This document shows positions 1 through 12,681 of a stretch of DNA of 64,000 nt, piece after piece. The position numbers and the translations under genes are program-made. Source of the DNA: Pseudomonas nitroreducens. GTDB taxonomy: Bacteria; Pseudomonadota; Gammaproteobacteria; Pseudomonadales; Pseudomonadaceae. The first letter of the stretch is position 1, and each line of letters starts with the position of its first letter. Location of the stretch: the NCBI RefSeq assembly GCF_024170165.1, contig NZ_JALJXP010000007.1, positions 1-64,000 on the forward strand, written 5' to 3'. The notes under the pieces were generated by a model. It searched no databases and was not told where the DNA came from. It saw only the letters and a program-made list of their open reading frames with translations.

Positions 1-76
1 CAAACTGGCCCGGATTGCCTTTGCTCTGATGAAGACTCAACAGCCGTATCGGCCTACGGCCGATACGGTGGGGTAG
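1..76 (+). CDS. C-terminal tail of probable IS110-family transposase (partial)
   Basis: An open frame enters from the left edge and stops at the TAG at 74-76. The 24 visible codons read KLARIAFALMKTQQPYRPTA and four more residues. The KLARIAxAL pattern resembles the extreme C-terminus of IS110/IS116/IS902 transposases as I remember them. IS110 elements lack terminal inverted repeats, so the element's end cannot be placed here. The last codons sit in a perfect inverted repeat (11-bp arms at 44-54 and 58-68). With so few residues this could be another protein's tail. The call rests on one motif only. Confidence 0.42.
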   Translation, partial: KLARIAFALMKTQQPYRPTADTVG

Positions 77-114
77 ACATAGAATCTCCTACAGGTGAGC
101 ATCTGTCGCAGCGA

Positions 115-133
115 GGCGCCCGTTGCAGGCGCC
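115..133. repeat. small inverted repeat GGCGCC-N7-GGCGCC
   Basis: Two 6-bp GGCGCC arms are separated by 7 bases in the 163-bp gap between the transposase tail and the LysR gene. It may be a weak hairpin in the leader or the flank of the element. No T-run follows, so it is not a convincing terminator. Confidence 0.35.
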
Positions 134-214
134 AAGCGAAACGCTCCGAAACACCCACCCTCTCCGCCCGTACCCGCAGCCACTCGACACCACCGCCGCG
201 CTCAGGGATAAAGG

Positions 215-233
215 CTCCACTTCGAAATTGGAG
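215..233 (+). promoter_or_regulatory. possible LysR autoregulatory site
   Basis: CTCCA (215-219) and TGGAG (229-233) form a perfect short inverted repeat around CTTCGAAAT, just before the LysR start codon at 240. It also contains the GGAG ribosome-binding site. LysR proteins bind interrupted dyads of the T-N11-A type, and this fits loosely. A chance match is possible. Confidence 0.3.
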
Positions 234-239
234 TGAGCC

Positions 240-1163
240 ATGCGTTTCCCCTCGATGACCGCCCTGCGCGTGCTCGACGCCGTTGCCCGCCTGGGCAGCC
301 TGTCCGGCGCGGCCAGCGAACTGAGCCTCACCCGCAGCGCCGTCAGCCACCAACTGCACAGCCTCGAAGACTGCCTGGGCATCCCGCTCACCGAGCGGGT
401 CGGCCGCGGCATCGCGCTGACCTACCACGGCGAATGCTTCGCCCGCGAAACCCAGCGCGCGCTGGCGATCCTCAACGAGGCGCGGCGTTTCGCCAATGCC
501 GAGGAAGTCTCCGGCCGCCTGTGCGTGAGCTGCACGCCGGGCTTCGCCACCTACTGGCTGTGCCACCAGATCGGCAAGTTCCAGCGCGCCCACCCGCAGG
601 TGGAGCTGAACCTGGTCTCGCCGCGGGTGCCCGACGACGTCAGCGACCGCGACGTCGACCTGTTCATCGCCTACGGCGTGGGCGACTGGACCGACCTGCA
701 TGTGGACCTGATCGCCACCCTGGACACCTTCCCGGTGTGCAGCCCGTCGCTGATCAACTCCGTTGGCGGCCTCGACTCGCCGGAAGACCTCGCCAGCCTG
801 CCCTTCCTGCACATGGTCGATCACTCCGACTGGCTGCTGTGGACCGCTGCCGCCGGAGTGAAGAACCTCAACGTGCGCAACGGCATCGTCTTCTCCGACG
901 CGCACCTGGTGCAGTCGGCGGCCATCGCCGGGCAAGGCGTGGCCATGGGCGATGCGCTGGTCAGCGGCGATGCCATGGCCAAGGGGCAGCTGGTGCGACT
1001 GTTCAACGTCGCCATCGAACCGCCCAACCGCTACTACTTCGTCACCGACCCGGCCAAGTCCGAACGCCCCGACGTACGGGCCTTCAAGGCCTGGATGAAG
1101 GCCGAGCTACGGATGTCCGAGCAGTTCCGCCACAGCGGCCGGACAGCCGTGATAGGTGAATGA
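240..1163 (+). CDS. LysR-family transcriptional regulator (GcvA-like)
   Basis: This 307-residue protein has the standard LysR length and layout. Residues about 5-62 form the winged helix-turn-helix (core GSLSGAASELSLTRSAVSHQ), and a periplasmic-binding-like effector domain fills the rest. The ATG at 240 has GGAG six bases upstream. It lies 140 bp before, and on the same strand as, a polyamine-type ABC importer. It is therefore the likely local regulator of that operon. LysR genes are more often divergent from their targets, so control of the importer is inference. The effector is unknown; a polyamine or amino-acid derivative would fit the context. Confidence 0.9.
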   Translation: MRFPSMTALRVLDAVARLGSLSGAASELSLTRSAVSHQLHSLEDCLGIPLTERVGRGIALTYHGECFARETQRALAILNEARRFANAEEVSGRLCVSCTPGFATYWLCHQIGKFQRAHPQVELNLVSPRVPDDVSDRDVDLFIAYGVGDWTDLHVDLIATLDTFPVCSPSLINSVGGLDSPEDLASLPFLHMVDHSDWLLWTAAAGVKNLNVRNGIVFSDAHLVQSAAIAGQGVAMGDALVSGDAMAKGQLVRLFNVAIEPPNRYYFVTDPAKSERPDVRAFKAWMKAELRMSEQFRHSGRTAVIGE

Positions 1164-1302
1164 TTTCGAACAATGAGGGCGAAAAAACGCGATTGAAGCG
1201 GAGAGAGATTTGACAATACTGCGTTAAAAAAAGGCCGCTGATTTTTACCCGATCCTCACCCGGCGGCCGCTCGAACAAGAACAAGAAATCGAGGTAAGTG
1301 CA

Positions 1303-2388
<1,086 letters not shown>

Positions 2389-2444
2389 GTCGCCGAACGC
2401 GTTCCTCCCCTATTCGCCATCCCACCTGATCGGGAGCTGCCTCC

Positions 2445-3575
2445 ATGTTCAATCCGAAAGAGTTCAATCCGCACCAGCAAGACTGCATCGAAGTCCTCAT
2501 CGAAAAGACCCGTCGCGGGCAGATCGACCGCCGCACCTTCCTCAAGGGCATGGGCCTGATGGCCGCCCTGCCGCTGGCCCTGCGCAGCGGCGTGAGCTTC
2601 GCCGCCGGCGACAAGCCGCTGGTGGTGGTGAACTGGGGCGGCGATGCCATCAAGGCGTTCGGCAAGGCCTGGACCGAGGGCTTCTCCAAGGCCACCGGGA
2701 TCCCGGTGAAGATCGACGGCAGCGGCCCCACCGAGGGCGCCATCCGCACCCAGCTGTCCAGCGGCCGGGTGAGCTGGGACGTGGTCGATGCGGAAAGCTC
2801 GATCCTGCAGAACCTGGGCAAGGAAGGCCTGGTGCAGCCCATCGACTACAACGTCGTGTCCAGGGACAAGGTGCTGCCCGGCTTCGCCTACGAATACGGT
2901 ATTGCCGACTACATGCTCAGCTACGTGATCGCCTACGACAGCGAGCGTTTCGGCGACAAGGCACCCAAGACCTGGGCCGACTTCTGGGACGTGAAGACCT
3001 TCCCCGGCAAGCGCACCCTCTACAAGTGGATGAACGGCATGCTCGAGGCCGCGCTGCTGGCCGACGGCGTGGCGCCGGACAAGCTCTACCCGCTGGACGT
3101 GCCGCGCGCGATGAAGAAGATCGACGAGCTCAAGCCCCACGTGCTGGCCTTCTGGGGCTCGGGCGCGGAGACCCAGCAGCTGCTGATCGAGGGCGAAGTG
3201 TCCATGGGCGCCATCTGGAACACCCGCGCCCAGGTGATCACCGAGGACAGCGAAGACCGCATCAAGTGGACCTTCGACAACGCCCTGCTGGGTTGCAGCA
3301 ACTGGGGCGTGCTCAAGGGCAACCCGGCCGGCACCGAGGCGGCCATGAAGTTCATCGCCTACGCCCAGGACCCGCAGTCCCAGGTCGAGCTGTTCAAGAT
3401 GTTCGGCAACGGCCCGGCCAACCCCGCCGCCGCCGCGCTGATCCCGGACGACCGCAAGCACCTGAACTGCACCGACCCGGCGAACCTGCCCAAGCAGGTG
3501 ATGCTCAGCCACGAGTGGTACACCGACCACTACGCGGCGACCCTGGAGCAGTACCTGACCCACATTTCCAAGTAA
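2445..3575 (+). CDS. Tat-exported periplasmic substrate-binding protein of polyamine-type ABC importer
   Basis: This 376-residue extracellular solute-binding protein captures the ligand in the periplasm. The N-terminus has a twin-arginine signal: RRTFLKG at residues 29-35, a hydrophobic stretch, and a likely cleavage after SFAA near residue 54. The cytoplasmic lead before the RR is unusually long, about 28 residues. The mature part begins LVVVNWGGDAIKAF, which is typical of PotD-related family 1 binding proteins. Tat export implies folding in the cytoplasm before transport. It sits between the ATPase and the two permeases. Ligand identity cannot be read from the sequence. Confidence 0.9.
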   Translation: MFNPKEFNPHQQDCIEVLIEKTRRGQIDRRTFLKGMGLMAALPLALRSGVSFAAGDKPLVVVNWGGDAIKAFGKAWTEGFSKATGIPVKIDGSGPTEGAIRTQLSSGRVSWDVVDAESSILQNLGKEGLVQPIDYNVVSRDKVLPGFAYEYGIADYMLSYVIAYDSERFGDKAPKTWADFWDVKTFPGKRTLYKWMNGMLEAALLADGVAPDKLYPLDVPRAMKKIDELKPHVLAFWGSGAETQQLLIEGEVSMGAIWNTRAQVITEDSEDRIKWTFDNALLGCSNWGVLKGNPAGTEAAMKFIAYAQDPQSQVELFKMFGNGPANPAAAALIPDDRKHLNCTDPANLPKQVMLSHEWYTDHYAATLEQYLTHISK

Positions 3576-3590
3576 TGCGGAGCGCAGGTC

Positions 3591-4427
3591 ATGGCCGATA
3601 ACGCCCCCTCGCGGCTCAAGCTGGGCGCCCTGCTGCTGCCGCTGCCGGTGGTTCTGATCATCTTCTACGTACTGCCCTTCCTCGGCGTGCTCGGCTGGAG
3701 CGTGACCCTGCCCGAGCCGGGGATCGAGCAGTACCAGCGGATCATGACGGACCCGGCGATCCACGACGTGCTCTGGCGGACCTTCCGCCTGTGCACCACG
3801 GTCAGCGTGGTTTCCCTGCTGATCGCCTACCTGATGGCCTACTGCTGGGTCTACAGCCCGCCGCGCTGGCAGCGCGTGGTGGAAATCTGCGTGTTCATCC
3901 CGTTCTGGCTGTCGGTGCTGGTGCGCGCGTTCGGCTGGCTGATCGCCCTGCGCAGCAACGGCCTGCTCAACGAGTGGCTGCAGTACCTGGGGATCACCAG
4001 CGAGCCCTTGCAGCTGACCCGCAACGAGCTGGGCGTGGTGATCGGCATGGTGCACTTCATGGTGCCCTTCGCGCTGTTCCCGCTGGTGTCGACCATGCGT
4101 CGCCTCGACCCGCGCGTGCTGCTGGCCGCGCGCGGCCTGGGCGCCGGGCAGATGCGCACCTTCTGGAGCATCTTCGTGCCGCAGACCATCCCCGGCATCC
4201 TCGGCGCCTTCATCATCGTCTTCGTGTTCTGCCTGGGCTTCTTCATCACCCCGGCGATCCTCGGCGGCGGGCAGACCGTGATGGTGGCCGAGTACGTCTA
4301 CCTGCAGATGTTCCAGACCAGCAACTGGGGCCTGGGCGCCGCACTCTCGGTGGTGCTGCTGGCACTGGTCAGCGGGATGATCTGGGCGCTGCTGCGCATG
4401 ACCCGCGTCGACAAGCTGGTGGGATAA
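3591..4427 (+). CDS. ABC transporter permease (PotB-like)
   Basis: This is a 278-residue inner-membrane protein with about six membrane-spanning segments, the first at residues 12-32. The EAA loop that contacts the ATPase lies near 173-202 (LDPRVLLAARGLGAGQ). It starts 15 bp after the binding-protein gene and ends 12 bp before the second permease. It forms one half of the membrane channel. Length and motif order fit the PotB/PotH class. Confidence 0.92.
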   Translation: MADNAPSRLKLGALLLPLPVVLIIFYVLPFLGVLGWSVTLPEPGIEQYQRIMTDPAIHDVLWRTFRLCTTVSVVSLLIAYLMAYCWVYSPPRWQRVVEICVFIPFWLSVLVRAFGWLIALRSNGLLNEWLQYLGITSEPLQLTRNELGVVIGMVHFMVPFALFPLVSTMRRLDPRVLLAARGLGAGQMRTFWSIFVPQTIPGILGAFIIVFVFCLGFFITPAILGGGQTVMVAEYVYLQMFQTSNWGLGAALSVVLLALVSGMIWALLRMTRVDKLVG

Positions 4428-4439
4428 GGAGCCGCAGAA

Positions 4440-5255
4440 ATGAACGCACACGAAACCAAGGCACCGAGCCGCCTGCTGGCGACCATGGCGATGATCTTCA
4501 TGGTCTTCCCGTTGCTGGCGGTGATCCCGGTGTCCTTCACCAGCAAGCGCTTCCTGTCGATGCCCAACGGCAACTGGTCGCTGCGCCACTACCAGGCACT
4601 GCTGGACAGCCCGGAATGGCTCTCGGCGATCGGCCAGAGCCTGATGGTCGCCACCGCCACCTGCATCATCGCGACCGCACTGGCGGTGAGCTTCAGCCTC
4701 GGCATCTGGTACCTGCGCTCGCGCCTGGCGACCCTGCTGATCGGCCTGGTGCTGCTGCCCATGGCGATCCCGCCGATGATCTCGGCGATGGTCCTGTACT
4801 TCATGGAAACCAAGGTCAGCCAGTTCGCCCCCGGCCTGGGCTATGACACCCTGGTCGGCCTGACCATCGCGCACATCGTGATGGTCGTACCCTATGGCGT
4901 GGTGACCATGCTGGTGGCCCTGAGCCAACTGGACCGGCGCATCGAACTGGCCGCGCGCAACCTCGGCGCGAGCCTGGGCCAGACCACCTTCATGGTGGTG
5001 CTGCCGAACCTCAAGCTGGGCGTGGCGAGCACGGCGCTGCTGTGTTTTGCGCTGAGCTGGGAAGAGATCGCGGTGACCCTGTTCGTCACCAGCACCGAGG
5101 TGAACACCCTGCCCCGGCAGATCTGGTCCGGCCTGCGCGACAACATCGATCCGGCCGTGGCGGCCATCTCGGTGGTGCTGATCGCCCTGACCTTCGTCGC
5201 GCTGATCGGCCGGATGATCGCCCAACGCATCGCCGCGCGGCCGGTAGGTAGCTGA
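4440..5255 (+). CDS. ABC transporter permease (PotC-like)
   Basis: This is the second channel subunit, 271 residues with six predicted membrane segments and an EAA loop near 160-190 (LDRRIELAARNLGASLGQ). AAGGAGCC lies upstream of the ATG. It is the last gene of the importer operon. Two different inverted repeats follow within 150 bp, and no clear rho-independent terminator was seen directly after the stop. Confidence 0.92.
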   Translation: MNAHETKAPSRLLATMAMIFMVFPLLAVIPVSFTSKRFLSMPNGNWSLRHYQALLDSPEWLSAIGQSLMVATATCIIATALAVSFSLGIWYLRSRLATLLIGLVLLPMAIPPMISAMVLYFMETKVSQFAPGLGYDTLVGLTIAHIVMVVPYGVVTMLVALSQLDRRIELAARNLGASLGQTTFMVVLPNLKLGVASTALLCFALSWEEIAVTLFVTSTEVNTLPRQIWSGLRDNIDPAVAAISVVLIALTFVALIGRMIAQRIAARPVGS

Positions 5256-5261
5256 GCGTAG

Positions 5262-5288
5262 GGCGCATAACGCTCGACGTTATGCGCC
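5262..5288. repeat. inverted repeat of the GGCGCATAACG family
   Basis: Arms GGCGCATAACG (5262-5272) and CGTTATGCGCC (5278-5288) are perfectly complementary around a 5-base loop. The same core occurs in the longer repeat at 59850-59928. It lies just after the permease gene and may act as an mRNA-stabilising or terminating hairpin. Confidence 0.8.
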
Positions 5289-5324
5289 GCCCAGCGGCGC
5301 GAAAATCACACAGGGAAGCTCTAC

Positions 5325-5404
5325 GTAGGATGGGTGGAGCGCAGCGATACCCATCGATTTCCGGCACGAGCAGCATGGGTATCGCTCCGCTCCACCCATC
5401 CTAC
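5325..5404. repeat. long inverted repeat, GTAGGATGGGTGGAGC family, copy 1
   Basis: An 80-bp element begins GTAGGATGGGTGGAGCGCAG and ends with the matching complement CTCCACCCATCCTAC. Internal GCGATACCCAT and ATGGGTATCGC form a second pair. A clearly related copy lies at 55616-55698. It is a dispersed intergenic palindromic element of REP/BIME style, in a gap between convergent genes. Confidence 0.85.
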
Positions 5405-5447
5405 ACAGCGTTCATCCTGCGAAACTGTTGCGAAGCGCGCCGGCGGA

Positions 5448-5687
5448 TCACTCCGCCTTCTTGCGAATCCAGTACAGGTAGGTCCCCGCCTCTTCCTGCT
5501 GCTCCACCAGCTCGTGGCCGAGGAAGACGCAGAACTTGGGGATGTCGCGGCGCGTGGAAGGGTCGGTGGCGATCACCTTGAGCAGGCCGCCGGCCGGCAG
5601 GTCGCGCACCTTGTTGTGCAGCATCATGACCGGCTCGGGGCAGTTCAGGCCGGTGGCGTCGAGAATCGCATCGACAGGCTGGGACAT
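5448..5687 (-). CDS. tusA: TusA/SirA-family sulfur carrier protein
   Basis: A 79-residue protein of the TusA family, which relays persulfide sulfur from cysteine desulfurase for tRNA thio-modification and other pathways. The signature CPEP is at residues 16-19, with C16 as the sulfur-carrying cysteine, and a C-terminal beta strand [10 protein letters not shown] follows. I chose the ATG at 5687 (MSQPVDAIL) because family members begin a few residues before the first strand. An upstream ATG would add ten unrelated residues. Several TusA-like paralogs can coexist in Pseudomonas, so the symbol is tentative. Confidence 0.85.
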   Translation of the reverse strand: MSQPVDAILDATGLNCPEPVMMLHNKVRDLPAGGLLKVIATDPSTRRDIPKFCVFLGHELVEQQEEAGTYLYWIRKKAE

Positions 5688-5862
5688 CACGTCACTCCAG
5701 AAAAACCAATGGCGCATTGTCGCGCAAAGCGCACCGTGCGGTCACCCTGCGTCCGTCCGGGTCACCGAACCTTGGTTGGGGGTGGGCGCCGCTGACGCCG
5801 GGCATGCTGGCGCATTGGCCTGCGTTGTCCGCCCGGACAGCCGCCTCTCGACTGGAGCCCCG

Positions 5863-7419
5863 ATGCGCGCCCTCCTCTGCCTGTGCCTCGTCCTGCTCGC
5901 CGGCTGCGCCGCCCGCGACCAGGTCCCCGATTTCAACGCCAGCAAAGGCAAAGATCTGCCCGCCACCTGGTTCGAGGCCGTCATCACCGCCCGCGACGGC
6001 ACCAGACTCTCCGCCACCGTATTCCAGCCGGCGCTGAAGGCCGGCGAGAGCGCTCCGCTGATCGTCCACACCCACGGCTGGGGCGGCTGGCGGGTCACCG
6101 GGCCGGACGGCTACTACGGCAAGAACATGATGTCCGGTCGCGCTGCGCTGCGCGCCTGGAAGGCCGGGTTCTGGGTGGTCAGCTACGACCAGCGCGGCTG
6201 GGGCGGCAGCGACGGGCGCATCGAGATGATGAACCCGCAGTTCGAGGTGCAGGATGCCAGTGCGGTGATCGACTGGGCCGCCGCGCACCTGGCCCGGCTG
6301 ACCCTGGATGGCCCGAATGATCCGCGCGTCGGCATGCTCGGCGAAAGCTACGGCGGCGCCGTGCAACTGCTGGCCTCGGCGGAAGACCCGCGCATCGATG
6401 CCATCGTGCCCATCGCCACCTGGTACGACCTGGCCGACGCCCTGGCGCCGGACGGCCAGCTGAAGATCGGCTGGGGCGGCGTGCTGGTGAGCCTGGGGCT
6501 GGCCACCGGCTATGACCTGGGCAAGTTCGTCCAGGCCGATTACCTGCACACCACCGGCGGACGCATGGCCGCGCCGGTGCAAGCCGAACTGCACGCCAAC
6601 AGTCTCGCCAGCTATTGCGCGGCCGGCCGCCGGCCCCACGCCGATGCGCTGCTGATTCAGGGCCTGCGCGACACGCTGTTCCCGCTGGACCAGGGCCTGC
6701 AGATCCGCCAGTGCCTGAAGCAGGGACCGGCGGACGTACGCCTGCTGGGCATGCAGGGCGGGCACATACTGCCACCGCCGTTGCAGGCCTGGAGCGGGCT
6801 GCCGCCGTTCAACAACGAACCGGTGATCCATTGCGGCTCGCGGGCGATCAACCTCTACACCGGCATAGTCGCCTGGTACGAGGAAAAGCTGCGCAAGCGC
6901 CCCGGCGCCGCCGACGGCGTGCCGGACCTGTGCATCAGCCTCGATCTGGACCAGGGCGTGGCGCTGGACGAGCTGCCTGCTCCCGGCCCCACGGTGACAT
7001 TGCCGGACACGGCCATCCGCCCGGCAGTGAGCGGCCTGCTGCAACCTTCACGGTTCATTCCCCTGCAGCGCGTCAGCGAGCACAGCGCCCTGCTCGGCAG
7101 CGCCGAAATCCGCCTGGCCCAACCACTGACCGAACGCCCCGACGCGCAGCTGTTCGCCGCCCTGGCGATCCGCAGCGCCGATGGGCATACCCGGCGTCTG
7201 GACGAACAGGTGAAACCGCTGGCGAACCAGGGCAGCACACGGCTGAACGCCGTCAGCGCGAGCCTCGCGCCGGGAGATGAGGTTGGTTTGCTGGTGAGTG
7301 GCTTCAGCGACCAGTACCTGTTCAACAGTTCCTGGCGTGTTTCCCCAGTGGAGCTCAAGGGAGAGGTGCAGCTACCCAGTCTCGTGTCGCTGCAACCGCC
7401 CATGGCCGTGCGCCCCTGA
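5863..7419 (+). CDS. secreted lipoprotein alpha/beta hydrolase, CocE/X-Pro dipeptidyl-peptidase (S15)-like
   Basis: This 518-residue protein has a lipoprotein signal: a short hydrophobic start, then LLAGC with C15 as the lipidated cysteine. It should therefore be anchored in the envelope. The hydrolase fold follows: oxyanion region HTHGWGGW, then the nucleophile motif GESYGG near residue 160, and a probable acid and histidine (GGHILPP) later. The C-terminal 180 residues resemble the beta-rich domain of S15/CocE proteins. Members cleave peptides or esters, and the substrate is unknown. The ATG at 5863 was chosen because the signal peptide starts there. The frame is open upstream to 5536 but that part is not protein-like. 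Confidence 0.85.
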   Translation: MRALLCLCLVLLAGCAARDQVPDFNASKGKDLPATWFEAVITARDGTRLSATVFQPALKAGESAPLIVHTHGWGGWRVTGPDGYYGKNMMSGRAALRAWKAGFWVVSYDQRGWGGSDGRIEMMNPQFEVQDASAVIDWAAAHLARLTLDGPNDPRVGMLGESYGGAVQLLASAEDPRIDAIVPIATWYDLADALAPDGQLKIGWGGVLVSLGLATGYDLGKFVQADYLHTTGGRMAAPVQAELHANSLASYCAAGRRPHADALLIQGLRDTLFPLDQGLQIRQCLKQGPADVRLLGMQGGHILPPPLQAWSGLPPFNNEPVIHCGSRAINLYTGIVAWYEEKLRKRPGAADGVPDLCISLDLDQGVALDELPAPGPTVTLPDTAIRPAVSGLLQPSRFIPLQRVSEHSALLGSAEIRLAQPLTERPDAQLFAALAIRSADGHTRRLDEQVKPLANQGSTRLNAVSASLAPGDEVGLLVSGFSDQYLFNSSWRVSPVELKGEVQLPSLVSLQPPMAVRP

Positions 7420-7434
7420 CTCCTCTGCCGTACG

Positions 7435-7505
7435 GTTCGCGAGCAAGCTCGCTCCTACAGGTCAAGCTCGGTGCGCCCCTTGTAGGAGCGAGCTTGCTCG
7501 CGAAC
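7435..7505. repeat. REP pair (GTTCGCGAGCAAGCTCGCTCCTACA family)
   Basis: One 25-bp REP unit (7435-7459) and its exact inverted copy (7481-7505) flank a 21-bp centre. This is the classical Pseudomonas head-to-head REP doublet. It lies between convergent genes and probably terminates or stabilises both transcripts. Related copies are at 33406-33478, 41320-41398 and 62385-62469. Confidence 0.92.
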
Positions 7506-7535
7506 AGAGCCGCACCAACGCTTCCCGTATCACAA

Positions 7536-8414
7536 CTAACGCAACGGCCCGTCCGGCGCCTCGTCCAGCTGCGCCAGCAGCATCGGCTGGCCATCACCTT
7601 CGGCGGGCAGCAGCGCCCACTGCTCCTTCCTGCCCAGTCGCCGGTATACCTGCTTCACCTGGCTGCCCAGCGGCAATGGCGCCTTGAAGTGGGCATCCAG
7701 GCGCACGTTCTCGGCCAGGCGGCGCCCGGTCAGGCTGCGTGCCAGGCCCCACATGCCATGGGCGAAGGGTTTGCCGAAGCCGTAGTGCGAGGCCATCAGC
7801 CGCGACAGGTGCAATGGGTTGAAGTCGCCGCTCAGCCCGGCGTAGCGCCAGCCGACGATCTTCGGCACGCGCCACTGCACGCCGGAATGGACCGGTGCTT
7901 CCAGGGTGTGCCACTGGGCGCGCTCGGGCAGCGGATCGGGCTCGGTCCCGCCATCGAGGAAGTCGCCCCGGCGCAGGTAGGTGGTGATCGACTGCCAGTA
8001 GAGCATGTCGTGGTGCCAGGCCTCGGTGAGCACATCCACCTCCAGGCCCAGCGCGTTGCGGCGGCTGGTGAGAATGCGGCAGTCGAACTGCAGCGGCTCG
8101 TGCTCGTCGAGCATCCGATAGCGCTGGATATGGCTGCGCAGGTGGATCAGCCCGACCACCGACAGCGGCATGCGCGAGCGGCTGAGCAGGCGCAGGTGCA
8201 GCGGCAGGCTGATGACCTGCGGATAGAGCAGCGGTACGCCCAGCGCCGGGTCGAGGCCGAAGTGCTGGCGATACGCGCGCAGGTGGCGCAGGTCGAACTT
8301 CAGGGTGCGGCTGTCCATCGCCAGGTACGGCACGCGCTCGCCCTGGCCGAGGCCACGGCGCGGCAGCAGCATGCGGCTGTAACTGCCCAGGAGGGAGGGC
8401 AACTTTCGCTTCAC
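7536..8414 (-). CDS. MaoC-like hotdog-fold dehydratase family protein
   Basis: A 292-residue protein of double-hotdog length. The hydratase-type active-site pattern appears in the C-terminal half: SGDFNPLHLS (D197, H202) followed by GKPFAHGMWG (217-223). These match the D-x-N-P-x-H and F-A-H-G-M motifs of MaoC-type enoyl hydratases. The N-terminal half is a diverged hotdog without the motif. Such proteins act on (R)-3-hydroxyacyl-thioesters. The substrate and pathway are not indicated by neighbours. It starts 100 bp downstream of the rlmM stop on the same strand. Confidence 0.8.
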   Translation of the reverse strand: MKRKLPSLLGSYSRMLLPRRGLGQGERVPYLAMDSRTLKFDLRHLRAYRQHFGLDPALGVPLLYPQVISLPLHLRLLSRSRMPLSVVGLIHLRSHIQRYRMLDEHEPLQFDCRILTSRRNALGLEVDVLTEAWHHDMLYWQSITTYLRRGDFLDGGTEPDPLPERAQWHTLEAPVHSGVQWRVPKIVGWRYAGLSGDFNPLHLSRLMASHYGFGKPFAHGMWGLARSLTGRRLAENVRLDAHFKAPLPLGSQVKQVYRRLGRKEQWALLPAEGDGQPMLLAQLDEAPDGPLR

Positions 8415-8514
8415 GAACGGCTCCGGATGAATTCGCGCCGCCTAGCATGGGCAATGCCGGGCGGCGCGACAAGCCACCAAAGGTCGGGTGGCGTGACCGG
8501 ACTGTTCCGAGTCG

Positions 8515-9582
8515 CTAGCGCTCGCCCTTCTCCAGGCGGCGCAGATGGCAGGTCACTTCCTCGCGGTCATGGTAGAGCTGCTTGCAGCCGATCTGCACCT
8601 TCAGCCCACGCTCGCGGAAGGCGTCCTCCAGGCGATCGAGGATGCGCCGCACCTCGGCGTAACGCTGCTTCATCGGCAGCTTGAGGTTGACGATGGCCTC
8701 GCGGCACAGTCCTTCGCCGATCCAGGTCTCGATCATCGCGCCGGTGCGCGCGGGCTTCTCGACAATGTCGCAGACCATCCAGTCCATGCGCTGACGCGGG
8801 CGGAAGGCATAACCATCGACGCGCTGGTGCTCGACCAGCCCGGAGTACATCAGGTTTTCCGCCATCGGCCCGTTGTCCACGGCGACCACGCGCATCTCCC
8901 GGTTGACCAGCTGCCAGGTCCAGCCGCCAGGCGATGCGCCCAGGTCCACGGCGAGCATGTCCGGCGCCAGGCGGCGGTCCCAGTCGGCGCGGGGAATGAA
9001 GTGGTGCCAGGCCTCTTCGAGCTTCAGCGTCGAACGGCTGGGCGCCTCGCGGGGGAACTTCAGGCGTGGGATGCCCATGGGCCACATGGCGCAGTTGCGC
9101 GCCTCGGCCAGGCCGATGAAGGCCTCGCGGCCGGAGCGGAAGGTCAGCAGCAGGCGCGGCAGGCTGGGGTCTTCCACCAGTTTGCCGGCTTTCACCAGGG
9201 CGGCGCGCAGGGGCTTTTCGAACTTGCGGCAGAAAGTCGAGAGCTCTTTGCCATCATTGGTGTCGAACACTTCCAGCCACAGGCTCCCACACTGCGGAAA
9301 GCCGGCCAGGGCTTCGAGGATCGCGCCGGTACGATCCGATTCCGGCAGCGCGGTGAAGCCGTCACCACGCGCCCACTGGCGCGGAAAGATCAGCTCGGAG
9401 AAGCGCAGCTGGCGCATCAGGCGATCGGCGCCGTCGGCGTCCATGCAGATGAATTCGGCATAGGCGGTGGCCGGCTTGGCTCGGGCGTAGCCGGGGATGT
9501 CCAGGCGCGCAGCGTGCTCGGACAGCTCAGCGCAGACCTCGTTCTCGAAGCCCGGGCGGCAGTGCAGTAACAGGGTATTCAT
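8515..9582 (-). CDS. rlmM: 23S rRNA (cytidine-2498-2'-O)-methyltransferase
   Basis: A 355-residue SAM-dependent methyltransferase close in length to E. coli RlmM (366). It modifies C2498 near the peptidyl-transferase centre. An N-terminal THUMP-like region begins MNTLLLHCRPGFENEVCAEL. The RrmJ-type catalytic domain includes the SAM loop AVDLGASPGGWTWQL and a late NLKLPMKQRY lysine motif. The ATG at 9582 was preferred over the longer frame starting at 9669 because it matches the family's first residues and has GGAGACACC upstream. It is divergent from acnA. Confidence 0.93.
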   Translation of the reverse strand: MNTLLLHCRPGFENEVCAELSEHAARLDIPGYARAKPATAYAEFICMDADGADRLMRQLRFSELIFPRQWARGDGFTALPESDRTGAILEALAGFPQCGSLWLEVFDTNDGKELSTFCRKFEKPLRAALVKAGKLVEDPSLPRLLLTFRSGREAFIGLAEARNCAMWPMGIPRLKFPREAPSRSTLKLEEAWHHFIPRADWDRRLAPDMLAVDLGASPGGWTWQLVNREMRVVAVDNGPMAENLMYSGLVEHQRVDGYAFRPRQRMDWMVCDIVEKPARTGAMIETWIGEGLCREAIVNLKLPMKQRYAEVRRILDRLEDAFRERGLKVQIGCKQLYHDREEVTCHLRRLEKGER

Positions 9583-9942
9583 CGGGGTGTCTCCTTGGCC
9601 GCGCACTATAGAGGCTACCCGCGAAGGATTCATGCAGATTCGCCGGAAATCTCCCACGACCAACGTCATTTGTTCTGAACCAGCCTCCGGATCAACCGGT
9701 CAAGAACAGATGGCAATACCCCTTCGGGCGGTCTAGCTTGAGTGGTCTGGCCCAGCCTGCCAGAAGACTGCCCGATGATTGCCCTGCCCGGCGAAGAGTG
9801 CCATCGATCGCAACCTGTCCCAATGGACCAGGCCTGCGATGGATCAGGACGTTAGCGCCCTCCTTCGCCAAGTATCGCCAGTGCGCCGTTGAATCGGCCG
9901 CGCCGCCGATCACGAGCAGAATCCAAGCCTGAGGAGAATGTC
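9583..9942. other. 360-bp divergent intergenic region between rlmM and acnA
   Basis: No convincing gene is present; short open frames here have no recognisable product. It must carry the promoters of both flanking genes. An interrupted dyad TGTTCT (9671-9676) / AGAACA (9703-9708) is visible. No canonical sigma-70 pair was identified. GAGGAGAATGTC at 9931-9942 supplies the acnA ribosome-binding site. Confidence 0.5.
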
Positions 9943-12675
<2,733 letters not shown>

Positions 12676-12681
12676 AGCGCT

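Noticed and set aside
1210-1215. TTGACA as a -35 for the importer operon
   Set aside because: No acceptable -10 at 16-18 bp; the matching window is GC-rich. The promoter remains unassigned.
9690-9703. GATCAACCGGTCAA as an ANR box before acnA
   Set aside because: The left half-site does not match TTGAT; only the right half fits.
9692-9913. 73-codon minus-strand frame in the rlmM-acnA gap
   Set aside because: No ribosome-binding site, no recognisable similarity, and it lies where the acnA promoter should be.
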